This document shows positions 31,843 to 40,497 of a DNA stretch of 64,000 nucleotides, one piece after another (positions within the stretch are counted from its first letter, which is position 1; every line of letters starts with the position of its first letter). Under the pieces are notes generated by a model. The model made no database searches. It was not told where the DNA came from and worked only from the letters and a program-made list of their open reading frames with translations. Both the position numbers and the translations under genes were made by a program. The stretch is from RGIG3009 sp045596745. Lineage in GTDB: Bacteria; Bacillota; Clostridia; Oscillospirales; Acutalibacteraceae. The stretch spans positions 4,567 to 68,566 of the forward strand of contig JAZODA010000051.1 of NCBI GenBank assembly GCA_045596745.1, in the 5' to 3' direction.

Positions 31843-34179
31843 ATGAAATCAATACAAAATCGGATTTCCCGCGTGTCCACACTGCCGTTGCTTGCTTTGC
31901 GCGGCTTGGTGGTGTTTCCCGGTACAACGGTCACCTTTGACGTGGGACGCGAAAAATCCATTGCTGCCTTGCACGAGGCGATGGGTGAGGATCAGTGCCT
32001 GTTTTTGGTCTCTCAAAAGGATGTTTCCGTAGAAGATCCCACCATCGAACAATTGCATAAAACCGGTGTTGTGGTACGTGTTCGTCAGGTGCTGCATATG
32101 CCGTCCAATACGCTGCGCATTATGGTGGAAGCGCTGTATCGCGCTCGCATTCGCACTGTGGTGCAAAACGAGCCTGTGTGTATGGTGGAGGTCAAGGAAT
32201 GCCTGACCCGCCGTTTTACCGACGAGGCGGAAAGTATCGCGTATCGTCGTGAATGCCTGACGCTGTTCGAGCGTTACGCCATCCTTTCGGGTGAAATCGA
32301 TGAAGATACCCGCCGTGCGGTTGCCGATGTTCGTGACACGGCGCAGATGGCGGATCGCATTACCGATCGTCTGCCTGCGTCTGTGGACGAAAAGCAGCCG
32401 ATTCTGGATGCGGTGATGGCGGAAAACCGTTTGCAAAGCTTGCTGAAGTTGCTTGCCACCGAGGTGGATATCCTCGAACTTGAGCGCGGCATCGAAAAGC
32501 GCGTACAGGCGGCTATCGATAAAAACCAGCGCGATTACTATCTGCACGAGCAGATGAAGGCGATTGCTTCCGAACTGGGCGATGAGGATGATCCGGTGGG
32601 GGAGGCGGAGGAACTGCGCCGCACCATCCGTGAACGTCACCTGCCCGAAGAGGTGGAGCAGAAGCTGATTAAGGAATGTGACCGTCTTGCGAAGATGCCG
32701 TTCGGTTCGCACGAGGCAACGGTTGTGCGGCTGTATCTGGACGCCTGTCTCGCGTTGCCGTGGGGCGTGTATTCCGAGGAACGGCTGAATTTGGACAGTG
32801 CCGCCACTATCCTGGATCGTGACCATTATGGCCTTAAAAAGGTAAAAGAGCGTATTCTGGAGCTGTTGGCGGTTCGTTGCCTGACCGGTGGCACCAAGGG
32901 GCAGGTCATCTGTCTGGTGGGCCCTCCCGGTGTCGGTAAGACGTCGATTGCTAAATCCATTGCGGAAGCGCTTGGCAGAACCTACGTACGCGTGTCGCTG
33001 GGCGGCGTGCGTGATGAAGCGGAAATCCGTGGTCATCGTCGTACATATATCGGCTCCAAACCGGGTCGTATTGTCGAGGCGCTGACTCAGGCGAAGACTT
33101 CCAATCCGCTGATTTTGCTGGATGAGATTGATAAGCTGGCGGCGGCGCACAACGGCGATCCCTCTTCGGCGTTGCTCGAAGTGCTGGATACCGAACAGAA
33201 CGTTGCGTTCCGCGACCATTATCTGGAGCTTCCGTACGATCTCTCGCAGGTGCTGTTTATCACCACCGCCAACAACGCGGATGAGATTCCTGCACCGCTG
33301 TATGACCGTATGGACGTTATTACGCTGTCGAGCTATACGGCAGAGGAGAAGTTCCATATCGCGCGTGAGCATTTGGTGAAAAAGCAGCTCAAGCTGAACG
33401 GCCTTAACGGTCGCAAACTGCGTATCACGGATGCGTCGCTGCGTTTGCTGATTGATGGCTATACCCGTGAGGGTGGTGTGCGTAATCTGGAGCGCTGCAT
33501 TGCCACGCTGTGCCGCAAATGCGCTCAGAAAATCGTATCGGGCGAAGCGGCTTCGCTTACCGTGCGTCCCGAAACGATGGAAGAGTATCTCGGTCCGCGT
33601 CGTTTCAAGGAAGATACCACCACGCGTTGTGACGAGGTTGGTGTTGTCAACGGCTTGGCATGGACCGCTGTGGGCGGTGAGACAATGCCGGTTGAAGTAG
33701 CTGTACTTGAGGGTACCGGCAAGGTGGAACTTACCGGTTCGCTGGGCGATGTGATGAAAGAATCCGCCCGTGCTGCTATCAGCTACGTTCGTTCTCGCGC
33801 CGATCGTTGGAATATTGACGGCGATTTCTATAAGACCAAGGACATTCATATTCACGTGCCGGAGGGAGCGGTTCCGAAGGATGGCCCCTCGGCAGGTGTG
33901 ACGATGGCAACGGCGATGGTGTCGGCACTGACGGGCATTCCCGTGCGCCACGATGTGGCAATGACCGGCGAAATTTCGCTGCGTGGTCGAGTACTTCCCA
34001 TCGGCGGCTTGAAAGAGAAATCGATGGCTGCGTATCGTCATCACTTGACGACGGTGGTCATTCCGCAGGCCAACGAGCCGGATTTGGCAGAGTTGGATGA
34101 GGCGGTCAAAGGTAAGTTGCGGTTTGTGACCGCAAAAACTATGGATACCGTGATTGAAACGGCCCTGGTATCGCAGTGA
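31843..34179 (+). CDS. lon: ATP-dependent protease Lon
   Basis: A 778-residue AAA+ serine protease for abnormal and regulatory proteins. Order of domains: substrate-binding N domain (LPLLALRGLVVFPGT at the start), coiled middle, Walker A VGPPGVGKTSIAKSIA, Walker B ILLDEIDKLA, and the protease domain with the catalytic Ser in KDGPSAGVTM and Lys in GGLKEKSMAA. The ATG at 31843 follows AGGAGTG; the open frame begins 99 bases earlier but crosses the hairpin and palindrome. Coupled to engB. Confidence 0.97.
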   Translation: MKSIQNRISRVSTLPLLALRGLVVFPGTTVTFDVGREKSIAALHEAMGEDQCLFLVSQKDVSVEDPTIEQLHKTGVVVRVRQVLHMPSNTLRIMVEALYRARIRTVVQNEPVCMVEVKECLTRRFTDEAESIAYRRECLTLFERYAILSGEIDEDTRRAVADVRDTAQMADRITDRLPASVDEKQPILDAVMAENRLQSLLKLLATEVDILELERGIEKRVQAAIDKNQRDYYLHEQMKAIASELGDEDDPVGEAEELRRTIRERHLPEEVEQKLIKECDRLAKMPFGSHEATVVRLYLDACLALPWGVYSEERLNLDSAATILDRDHYGLKKVKERILELLAVRCLTGGTKGQVICLVGPPGVGKTSIAKSIAEALGRTYVRVSLGGVRDEAEIRGHRRTYIGSKPGRIVEALTQAKTSNPLILLDEIDKLAAAHNGDPSSALLEVLDTEQNVAFRDHYLELPYDLSQVLFITTANNADEIPAPLYDRMDVITLSSYTAEEKFHIAREHLVKKQLKLNGLNGRKLRITDASLRLLIDGYTREGGVRNLERCIATLCRKCAQKIVSGEAASLTVRPETMEEYLGPRRFKEDTTTRCDEVGVVNGLAWTAVGGETMPVEVAVLEGTGKVELTGSLGDVMKESARAAISYVRSRADRWNIDGDFYKTKDIHIHVPEGAVPKDGPSAGVTMATAMVSALTGIPVRHDVAMTGEISLRGRVLPIGGLKEKSMAAYRHHLTTVVIPQANEPDLAELDEAVKGKLRFVTAKTMDTVIETALVSQ

Positions 34180-34196
34180 GAAAGGAGGCGGTAACG

Positions 34197-34781
34197 ATGA
34201 AAATCGAGTCCGCACAGTTTGAATTATCGGCCGGTCTCGGCAGTCAGTTGCCGCCCTGTACATTGCCTGAAGTGGCGGTTTCCGGCCGTTCCAACGTGGG
34301 TAAATCCTCGCTGATTAATCGTGTTCTGAACCGTAAATCGCTGGCGCGTACCAGCGCCACGCCCGGTAAAACCATCACGGTCAACTTCTATCGGTTGGAT
34401 ACGATGCGGCTGGTGGATCTTCCGGGTTACGGTTACGCCAAGTTGTCTCACGCGGAGAAAAACCGCTTTTCGCAAGCAATCGGTCAGTATTTAGGCGATG
34501 ACCGCGATTTGCGGCTGGTGCTTCAGCTGATTGATATGCGGCACAAGCCGACGGCAGATGACCGTCAGATGCTGCAGTATCTGACCGAGTGCGGCGTTCC
34601 GTTTATGGTGGTGCTCACCAAATCGGACAAGCTTAACCGTACCGAGCGCGAAAAGCAGTTGCAGATGTTTGCAGAAGAGTTTTCCGAGTATGAGGGGTTG
34701 TATTATCTTCCGTTTTCCTCACTGTCCGGTGAGGGCGTGGAAGAGTTGCGTAATATCCTGGGCGAAGTTACCGAAGAATAA
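34197..34781 (+). CDS. engB: ribosome biogenesis GTPase EngB (YsxC)
   Basis: An essential GTPase in 50S subunit assembly. The 194-residue protein has SGRSNVGKSSLINR (G1), ARTSATPGKT (G2), VDLPGYGYA (G3) and LTKSDKL (G4). The ATG at 34197 follows AAAGGAGG. The gene is last in the tig-to-engB group and is followed without a visible terminator by a small peptide gene. Confidence 0.97.
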   Translation: MKIESAQFELSAGLGSQLPPCTLPEVAVSGRSNVGKSSLINRVLNRKSLARTSATPGKTITVNFYRLDTMRLVDLPGYGYAKLSHAEKNRFSQAIGQYLGDDRDLRLVLQLIDMRHKPTADDRQMLQYLTECGVPFMVVLTKSDKLNRTEREKQLQMFAEEFSEYEGLYYLPFSSLSGEGVEELRNILGEVTEE

Positions 34782-34798
34782 GGGAAAGGGTGTAGTTT

Positions 34799-34966
34799 AT
34801 GAACCGAGAGATGAAGAGCGAATACACGGCACCGACTTTTGAATGGATGACTTTGACGGTAGAACCCTATTTGTTGGACTCCGGTCTGGATGTTGCTGAT
34901 GGTGGTGGCGACGAACCCAGCATTTCGCCGCGCTCGACCAGCGGTACCTGGACACCTTGGGTCTGA
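34799..34966 (+). CDS. 55-residue peptide with Tyr-x-x-Pro-x-Phe start motif
   Basis: Not recognised as a named protein. The frame starts at an ATG eight bases after AAAGGG and runs to TGA, giving MNREMKSEYTAPTFEWMT, then an acidic middle with three glycines, and a Ser/Thr/Trp-rich end closing in TPWV. No cysteine, no signal peptide. The Y-T-A-P-T-F block resembles the leader motif (Tyr-x-x-Pro-x-hydrophobic) that PqqD-type recognition domains bind in lasso-type peptides, and similar small peptides are frequent in Clostridia. A PqqD-like gene lies 19 kb away. A precursor role is inference; an alternative is an unmodified small regulatory peptide. Confidence 0.6.
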   Translation: MNREMKSEYTAPTFEWMTLTVEPYLLDSGLDVADGGGDEPSISPRSTSGTWTPWV

Positions 34967-34985
34967 TTTTTCAAATTTTTCCTGT

Positions 34986-35015
34986 TGGGTAATCCGAAAC
35001 CATATGGGTATACTA
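34986..35015 (+). promoter_or_regulatory. promoter-like element before the DUF1540 gene
   Basis: Read as sigma-A: TTGGGT (34985-34990), spacer 18, TATACT (35009-35014). Read as sigma-G: TGGGTA (34986-34991), spacer 17, TATACTA (35009-35015), close to TGnATA and CATACTA. I cannot tell which holds. Confidence 0.4.
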
Positions 35016-35067
35016 TCTTTGACGGATGCAATGTGTTCGTCGCAACGCAGTTGAAGGAGGTACCGGT

Positions 35068-35238
35068 ATGGAAAATACTTGCAAGGAAAACAAGGCGATT
35101 CAGTGTTCTGTGCAGCAGTGTCGCTATCATTGCACGCAGGGCAACTACTGCTCTCTGAACTCGATTAAGGTGGGTACGCACGAAGCGAACCCGACCATGT
35201 GCGAGTGCACGGATTGCCAGTCGTTCGAGTGTAAATAA
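35068..35238 (+). CDS. DUF1540 domain cysteine-rich protein
   Basis: A 56-residue protein with eight cysteines in the DUF1540 layout: IQCSVQQCRYHCTQGNYCSLNSIKV, then CECTDCQSFEC at the end. It may bind metal; function is not known, though the family is frequent in spore formers. The ATG at 35068 follows AAGGAGG at 35054-35060. It has a promoter-like element of its own and ends at a strong bidirectional terminator. Confidence 0.85.
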   Translation: MENTCKENKAIQCSVQQCRYHCTQGNYCSLNSIKVGTHEANPTMCECTDCQSFECK

Positions 35239-35250
35239 GCACACAAAAAA

Positions 35251-35286
35251 GGGAGGAAACCTCGTGGTTTCCTCCCTTTATCTTTT
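35251..35286. terminator. bidirectional terminator between DUF1540 and dapB
   Basis: GGGAGGAAAC (35251-35260) pairs with GTTTCCTCCC (35267-35276). A-rich sequence upstream and T-rich sequence downstream fit both converging genes. Confidence 0.9.
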
Positions 35287-35290
35287 GCGG

Positions 35291-36043
35291 TTATTTCATC
35301 AGGTCTTTCATCGTGTACAGACCGACAGGTTTGCCGATAAGGAACGCCGCGGCGCTTACCGCACCGGCAGCAAAAATCTCTTTCGACATAGCGGTATGCG
35401 ATAGCGTGATGCATTCGTCGTGTCCCGCAAACAGGATTTCGTGCTCACCCACAATCGTGCCGCCGCGAACCGAGCTGAAGCCGATTTCGTGCGCACTGCG
35501 TTTCTCACGCACCGACTGACGGTCGTAAACGTATTTGGGGGTATAGGAAAGTCCCTCGCCAACAGCATTCGCCAGCATCAGTGCCGTACCGGACGGCGCA
35601 TCAACCTTTTGATTGTGATGCTTCTCGATAATCTCCACATCAAAGGTATTGCCCAGCACAGAAGCCGCTTTTTTGGCAAGTTCTGCCAGCAGGCTGACAC
35701 CCAGCGACATATTGGCGCTGGAGAACACAGCCACCTTTTGCGCGGCGTCCTGAACAGACAACACGTCTTCGTCAGACAGACCGGTGGTCGCAATCACCGC
35801 CGGGATGCCGTGGGTGGTGGCATACGCCAACACGCCGGGCAGGGCAGAGGGATGCGAAAAATCGATAATCACATCGGCTTCGATGTCGCAGTTGGCCGGG
35901 TTTGCATAGACGGGATATCCGGCAGTTGCTTCGGTGTTGCGGTCAAAGCCGGCAACAATCTCGCAGTCGCAGCGTTCTTTGACGCACGCCGTGATGGCGC
36001 GGCCCATTTTACCGTTGCAGCCGCAAACGATCAACCTGATCAT
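35291..36043 (-). CDS. dapB: 4-hydroxy-tetrahydrodipicolinate reductase
   Basis: NAD(P)H-dependent step of the lysine and diaminopimelate pathway. The 250-residue protein has the nucleotide-binding start RLIVCGCNGKMGRAI, DFSHPSAL, ATTGLSD, and the catalytic block EIIEKHHNQKVDAPSGTALML. Product flux also feeds peptidoglycan and, in spore formers, dipicolinate. It follows dapA by 24 bases in an asd-dapA-dapB operon. Confidence 0.96.
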   Translation of the reverse strand: MIRLIVCGCNGKMGRAITACVKERCDCEIVAGFDRNTEATAGYPVYANPANCDIEADVIIDFSHPSALPGVLAYATTHGIPAVIATTGLSDEDVLSVQDAAQKVAVFSSANMSLGVSLLAELAKKAASVLGNTFDVEIIEKHHNQKVDAPSGTALMLANAVGEGLSYTPKYVYDRQSVREKRSAHEIGFSSVRGGTIVGEHEILFAGHDECITLSHTAMSKEIFAAGAVSAAAFLIGKPVGLYTMKDLMK

Positions 36044-36067
36044 ACAAACATCCTTTCTGTACAGCGT

Positions 36068-36952
36068 TTATACCAAAGAATAACGCTGTAATACCTTGTG
36101 CAGACGTTCTTTGGAAGCCTCATCCATCTCGCACAGCGGGAGACGGCATTCGCCGACGTTCCAGCCCATCTGGTTCATAGCCTCTTTGACAGGGATGGGA
36201 TTAACATCCATAAACAGCGCATTGGCAAGCTCGAGATATTCCAGTTGCAGTCGCAGGCTTTCTTCGGTATTGCCCTCGAACCACGCTGCACACAAATCGT
36301 GAACCACACGGGGGACAACGTTAGACAGCACCGAAATGACGCCCTTGCCGCCGAAAGACAGCGTGGGGACAATGAGGTCATCATTGCCAGAGTAAATCGG
36401 AATATCGCACAGCGACGCCAGTACTGCCGTTTCCGACAGGTTGTTGCTGGCCTGCTTGATGGCGTTAATCTGCGGAATCTTGTACAGTTCGGCAACCGTT
36501 TCCGGCTTGAGATTGACGCCGGTGCGGGAGGGAACGTTATACAGAATCATCGGCAAATCAACAGAAGCGGCGATTTTGCTGTAATGAGCAATCAGACCGC
36601 GCTGTGAGGTCTTGTTATAATACGGCGTTACCAGAAGCAAACCGTCAGCACCCATCGCCTTGGACTCACGCGACATATAAATGGCGTGCTCGGTGTTGTT
36701 CGAACCGGTACCGGCAATCACCGGGACACGGCCGTTGGTTTGCTCAATCGCCACACGCAGGGCTTCGAGATGCTCGGCATCGTCCAGCGTGGGAGCTTCG
36801 CCCGTGGTTCCGACCGCCACGATGGCATCGGAGCCGTTTTCAATTTGGAAATCAATGAGCTCGCGGTATTTTTCGTAATTGATACTTCCGTCCGGATTCA
36901 TCGGTGTGATGATTGCCACACCGGCGCCGGTGAAAATGGCCGGTTTACTCAT
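36068..36952 (-). CDS. dapA: 4-hydroxy-tetrahydrodipicolinate synthase
   Basis: Condenses pyruvate with aspartate semialdehyde. The 294-residue protein has GTTGEAPTL, the catalytic tyrosine in LYNVPSRTGVNL, and the Schiff-base lysine in NAIKQASNN, followed by SGNDDL. TIM-barrel length is normal. Middle gene of the operon; 25 bases behind asd. Confidence 0.97.
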   Translation of the reverse strand: MSKPAIFTGAGVAIITPMNPDGSINYEKYRELIDFQIENGSDAIVAVGTTGEAPTLDDAEHLEALRVAIEQTNGRVPVIAGTGSNNTEHAIYMSRESKAMGADGLLLVTPYYNKTSQRGLIAHYSKIAASVDLPMILYNVPSRTGVNLKPETVAELYKIPQINAIKQASNNLSETAVLASLCDIPIYSGNDDLIVPTLSFGGKGVISVLSNVVPRVVHDLCAAWFEGNTEESLRLQLEYLELANALFMDVNPIPVKEAMNQMGWNVGECRLPLCEMDEASKERLHKVLQRYSLV

Positions 36953-36977
36953 ACGGTGACCTCCTTTTGGGGGTTAC

Positions 36978-38054
36978 TTAGTCCATGTAGCCTTCTGCGC
37001 ACAGCAGCTCGGCGAGAAGAACAGCACCGCCGGCAGCGCCGCGCAGGGTGTTGTGGGACAGACCGACGAACTTGTAGTCATACTGCGAATCCTCGCGCAG
37101 ACGACCCAACGAAATCGCCATACCGCCTTCCAGGCCGCGATGCAGGCGAGTCTGGGGCATATTGTCCTCTTCAAAGTAGTGCAGGAACTGCTTGGGCGCG
37201 CTGGGAAGATCCAGTTCCTGAGCGCGACCGCGGAAGGATGCCCAAGTCTCCAGAATTTCTTCGCGGGTGGGCTTCTTTTCAAACGAGCAGAACACAGCGG
37301 CGAAGTGGCCGTCGGTGACAGGCACACGCAGGCACTGTGCGGTGAAAGCGGGGGAGGTGGCGGGGACGATAACACCGTCCTCTACGCGACCCCAGATTTT
37401 CAGCGGCTCCTGCTCGGATTTTTCCTCTTCACCGCCGATGTAGGGGATGAGGTTATCCACCATTTCGGGCCAACGCTCAAACGTCTTGCCTGCGCCGGAA
37501 ATGGCCTGATAGGTGCACACCAGCGCTTTGGTGACGCCAAACTTGGACAGCGGGAACAGCGCCGGAACATAGCTTTGCAGCGAGCAGTTGGACTTAACCG
37601 CGATGAAGCCTCGCTTGGTGCCCAGACGACGGCGCTGATAGGGGATGACCTCCACGTGGTCGGCATTGAGTTCCGGGATAATCATAGGAACATCCGCCGT
37701 GTTGCGGTGAGCGCTGTTGTTGGAAACCACCGGGCATTCGGCCTTGGCATACGCCTCTTCCAAAGCACGGATCTGATCCTTCGGCATATCGACAGCGCAG
37801 AAAACGAAGTCCGCCTTGGCGGCAACTTCTTCCACGTTGGAAGCGTCGTAAACAATCATATCCTTCAGCGATTCCGGCAGAGGCGAGGTCATCGCCCAGC
37901 GGTCGCCGATGGCTTCTTCATACGTCTTTCCGGCAGAGCGTGGGCTGGCAGCGAGAACGCTGACATTGAACCACGGATGCTCGGCGAGCAAAGTGGCAAA
38001 GCGCTGACCGACCATACCGGTGCAGCCGATAATACCGACGTTATAAGTTTTCAT
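36978..38054 (-). CDS. asd: aspartate-semialdehyde dehydrogenase
   Basis: Reduces aspartyl phosphate to aspartate semialdehyde, the branch point to threonine, methionine and lysine. The 358-residue protein opens YNVGIIGCTGMVGQRFATLL, has the catalytic cysteine in VKSNCSLQSYVPAL, and TYQAISGAGKTFERWPEM. Length and these blocks resemble the archaeal/fungal class of the enzyme more than the proteobacterial one. The ATG at 38054 was chosen because GGAAAGGATC precedes it; the frame stays open 46 codons further but includes the promoter. Confidence 0.94.
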   Translation of the reverse strand: MKTYNVGIIGCTGMVGQRFATLLAEHPWFNVSVLAASPRSAGKTYEEAIGDRWAMTSPLPESLKDMIVYDASNVEEVAAKADFVFCAVDMPKDQIRALEEAYAKAECPVVSNNSAHRNTADVPMIIPELNADHVEVIPYQRRRLGTKRGFIAVKSNCSLQSYVPALFPLSKFGVTKALVCTYQAISGAGKTFERWPEMVDNLIPYIGGEEEKSEQEPLKIWGRVEDGVIVPATSPAFTAQCLRVPVTDGHFAAVFCSFEKKPTREEILETWASFRGRAQELDLPSAPKQFLHYFEEDNMPQTRLHRGLEGGMAISLGRLREDSQYDYKFVGLSHNTLRGAAGGAVLLAELLCAEGYMD

Positions 38055-38144
38055 ACAATTACGATCCTTTCCGGAAAGAAAATTTAGGGGGAGTATGCCG
38101 GAAAATGCAAGTTTTGAAATGCAAACAGAATCCCGGATATCCAC

Positions 38145-38173
38145 TTGACTTTTGTCGTCTACTATTGTAGCAT
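38145..38173 (+). promoter_or_regulatory. candidate promoter of queA
   Basis: TTGACT (38145-38150) and TAGCAT (38168-38173), spacer 17. It overlaps the asd promoter on the other strand. Confidence 0.45.
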
Positions 38174-38192
38174 TATGTGGTGAAGATGTCAA
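38164..38192 (-). promoter_or_regulatory. consensus promoter of the asd-dapA-dapB operon
   Basis: On the minus strand TTGACA (38187-38192) and TACAAT (38164-38169) are 17 bases apart, with TG one base before the -10. The leader to asd is about 100 bases, too short for a lysine riboswitch. Confidence 0.85.
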
Positions 38193-38234
38193 TAATAGCA
38201 GGGCGACCTTTGCCCAAACGGAGTACGATTTTTA

Positions 38235-39266
38235 ATGGAAATGAAACGACAGGATTTTTATTACGACCTTCCTGAGGAACTCATCGCGCAGGACCCGCTG
38301 GAACAGCGCGACAGTTCCCGTCTGCTGGTGCTGGACAAAGCAACCGGTCAGCGTCAGGATAAGCATTTTTATGATATTGTTGACCTGCTTTCTCCCGGCG
38401 ATTGCCTGATTCTTAACGACAGTCGAGTGCTGCCTGCGCGCCTTTACGGTTGCCGTAAGGAAACGGGCGCTGCGGTGGAACTGTTGCTTCTTAACCAGCG
38501 TGGCAAAGACGTTTGGGAAGTGCTGGCAGGCCCCGGTCGGAAAGCGCGCCCCGGCAATGTGCTTACCTTTGGTGACGGTGCATTGGATGCCGAGGTGCTG
38601 GAGATTCTCCCCGGCGGCAATCGCTTGGTAAAGTTTATCTACGAGGGTAATTTCTACACCTTGCTGGAGCGCATCGGTCAGATGCCGCTTCCTCATTATA
38701 TTACGCACGAACTGAAAGATACAGAACGGTATCAGACGGTTTATTCCCGCGAACTCGGTTCGGCGGCTGCGCCGACGGCGGGACTCCATTTCACGCCGGA
38801 GTTGATGCAGCGTCTGCGTGATAAAGGCGTCAACATCGGTTTTGTCACGCTTCACGTGGGACTTGGCACGTTCCGTCCGGTGAAAGAGGAAAATATCCTG
38901 GATCACAAGATGCATTCCGAGCATTACGAACTGTCCGAAGAAACCGCCGAGCTCATCAATCGCACCCGCGCAGAGGGCGGTCGCGTCTTTGCCGTCGGAA
39001 CGACCAGTTGCCGTACACTGGAAAGTGTGGGACTGACCGATGGCGTTGTTAAGGCGGCGGAGGGCTGGACCGAGATTTTCATTTATCCCGGCTATGAGTT
39101 CCAGGTGCTGGACGGACTTATCACCAACTTCCATCTGCCGGAAAGTACGCTGATTATGCTGGTTTCCGCGCTGGCTGGACACAAGCTTACGATGGAAACG
39201 TACCGCTATGCGGTGGAGCAGCGGTACCGTTTCTTCAGCTTTGGCGATGCGATGATGATCCGATAA
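38235..39266 (+). CDS. queA: tRNA preQ1(34) S-adenosylmethionine ribosyltransferase-isomerase
   Basis: Transfers the ribosyl part of SAM to preQ1 in tRNA to make epoxyqueuosine. The 343-residue protein opens DFYYDLPEELIAQDPLEQRDSSRLL, with PLPHYI, AAPTAGLHFT and HVGLGTFRPV, all family blocks. The binding site ACGGAG is rather far (12 bases) from the ATG at 38235; an ATG two codons on is an alternative. Followed after 12 bases by tgt, the partner in the pathway. Confidence 0.97.
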   Translation: MEMKRQDFYYDLPEELIAQDPLEQRDSSRLLVLDKATGQRQDKHFYDIVDLLSPGDCLILNDSRVLPARLYGCRKETGAAVELLLLNQRGKDVWEVLAGPGRKARPGNVLTFGDGALDAEVLEILPGGNRLVKFIYEGNFYTLLERIGQMPLPHYITHELKDTERYQTVYSRELGSAAAPTAGLHFTPELMQRLRDKGVNIGFVTLHVGLGTFRPVKEENILDHKMHSEHYELSEETAELINRTRAEGGRVFAVGTTSCRTLESVGLTDGVVKAAEGWTEIFIYPGYEFQVLDGLITNFHLPESTLIMLVSALAGHKLTMETYRYAVEQRYRFFSFGDAMMIR

Positions 39267-39278
39267 AAGGAGTTAGTT

Positions 39279-40406
39279 ATGGAAATTGTTAAAACCTGTG
39301 GTGCAGCGCGCCGCGGCGTTCTGGAAACGCCGCACGGCACGGTGCAGACCCCGGCGTTTATGAATGTGGCGACCTGCGGCGCGATTAAAGGCGCGGTGTC
39401 GGCATACGATTTGGCGGATATCAAGTGTCAGGTACAGCTTTGCAACACATATCACCTGCATCTGCGTCCCGGTGAGGATTTGGTGCGCGAGATGGGTGGC
39501 CTGCACGGTTTTACCGGCTGGAACGGCCCGATTCTGACCGATAGCGGCGGATTTCAGGTGTTTTCGCTTGCCAAACTGCGCCGTATCAGCGAAGAGGGCG
39601 TAACGTTCTCGTCGCACATTGACGGTCGTCGGTTGTTCATCGGCCCGGAAGAGAGTATGCGTATCCAGTCGAAGCTGGGTTCGACCATCGCTATGGCGTT
39701 CGACGAGTGTGTGGAAAACCCCGCGAAGTATGATTATTCCGCGCGTTCCTGCGAACGGACGACTCGTTGGCTGAAGCGTTGCGCTGCGGAGATGGAAAAG
39801 CTGCGTCAGCAGCCGGATACCATTAATCCGAAGCAGTGGCTGTTTGGTATCAATCAAGGCTGTACGTATGAGGATTTGCGCATCCGTCATATGCAGGAGA
39901 TTGCCGAACTGGATTTGGACGGTTATGCGGTGGGCGGTCTGGCAGTCGGCGAGCCGACCGAGGATATGTACCGCGTTCTGGATGCCGTTGTGCCGCATAT
40001 GCCTGTAAACAAGCCGCGTTACCTGATGGGTGTCGGTACGCCGGAAAACATTTTGGAGGGCGTATATCGCGGTATCGATTTGTTCGACTGCGTAATGCCT
40101 GCGCGTAACGCACGCCATGCTCACGTGTTTACGTGGGAGGGGCATCGCAATATGCTGAATCAGAAGTACGAGCACGACCCGCTGCCGTTGGATGAATCCT
40201 GCGATTGTCCGACCTGCCGCCGCCATTCGCGTGCGTACATCCGCCATCTGTTCAAGGCGAATGAAATGCTGGCGATGCGGCTTTGTGTGATGCACAACCT
40301 GTACTTTTACAACACGCTTACCGAGCGCATTCGTGAAGCGTTGGACAACGGTACGTTTGAAGAGTTTTACCGTAAGTACCGTGGTGTGTTGGACCGCCGC
40401 ATCTAA
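39279..40406 (+). CDS. tgt: tRNA-guanine transglycosylase
   Basis: Exchanges guanine 34 of GUN-anticodon tRNAs for preQ1. The 375-residue protein has LTDSGGFQVFSL with the active aspartate, GLAVGEP, and the zinc site CDCPTCRRHSR followed by a histidine. The second catalytic aspartate is in GIDLFDCVMP. AAAGGAG precedes the ATG. Co-transcribed with queA; no later queuosine genes are in view. Confidence 0.97.
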   Translation: MEIVKTCGAARRGVLETPHGTVQTPAFMNVATCGAIKGAVSAYDLADIKCQVQLCNTYHLHLRPGEDLVREMGGLHGFTGWNGPILTDSGGFQVFSLAKLRRISEEGVTFSSHIDGRRLFIGPEESMRIQSKLGSTIAMAFDECVENPAKYDYSARSCERTTRWLKRCAAEMEKLRQQPDTINPKQWLFGINQGCTYEDLRIRHMQEIAELDLDGYAVGGLAVGEPTEDMYRVLDAVVPHMPVNKPRYLMGVGTPENILEGVYRGIDLFDCVMPARNARHAHVFTWEGHRNMLNQKYEHDPLPLDESCDCPTCRRHSRAYIRHLFKANEMLAMRLCVMHNLYFYNTLTERIREALDNGTFEEFYRKYRGVLDRRI

Positions 40407-40439
40407 TTGTAAACTTTTTCATCTTTTTTTCGTTTCCAC

Positions 40440-40468
40440 TTGCTTTTGTGGCAATAATTAGGTATAAT
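40440..40468 (+). promoter_or_regulatory. sigma-A promoter of yajC
   Basis: TTGCTT (40440-40445) and TATAAT (40463-40468), spacer 17, with GGAGGTG and the start 20 bases later. Confidence 0.8.
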
Positions 40469-40497
40469 TATAGGCGATTATTTTGGAGGTGTTAACT

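Noticed and set aside
31849..34263. Long open frame (804 codons) on the minus strand opposite lon
   Set aside because: Shadow of lon created by codon bias; composition rich in His, Arg and Gln, typical of antisense frames.
38055..38160. Possible lysine riboswitch in the asd leader
   Set aside because: The leader is only about 100 bases, shorter than the roughly 170-base lysine aptamer, and no fitting helices were seen.
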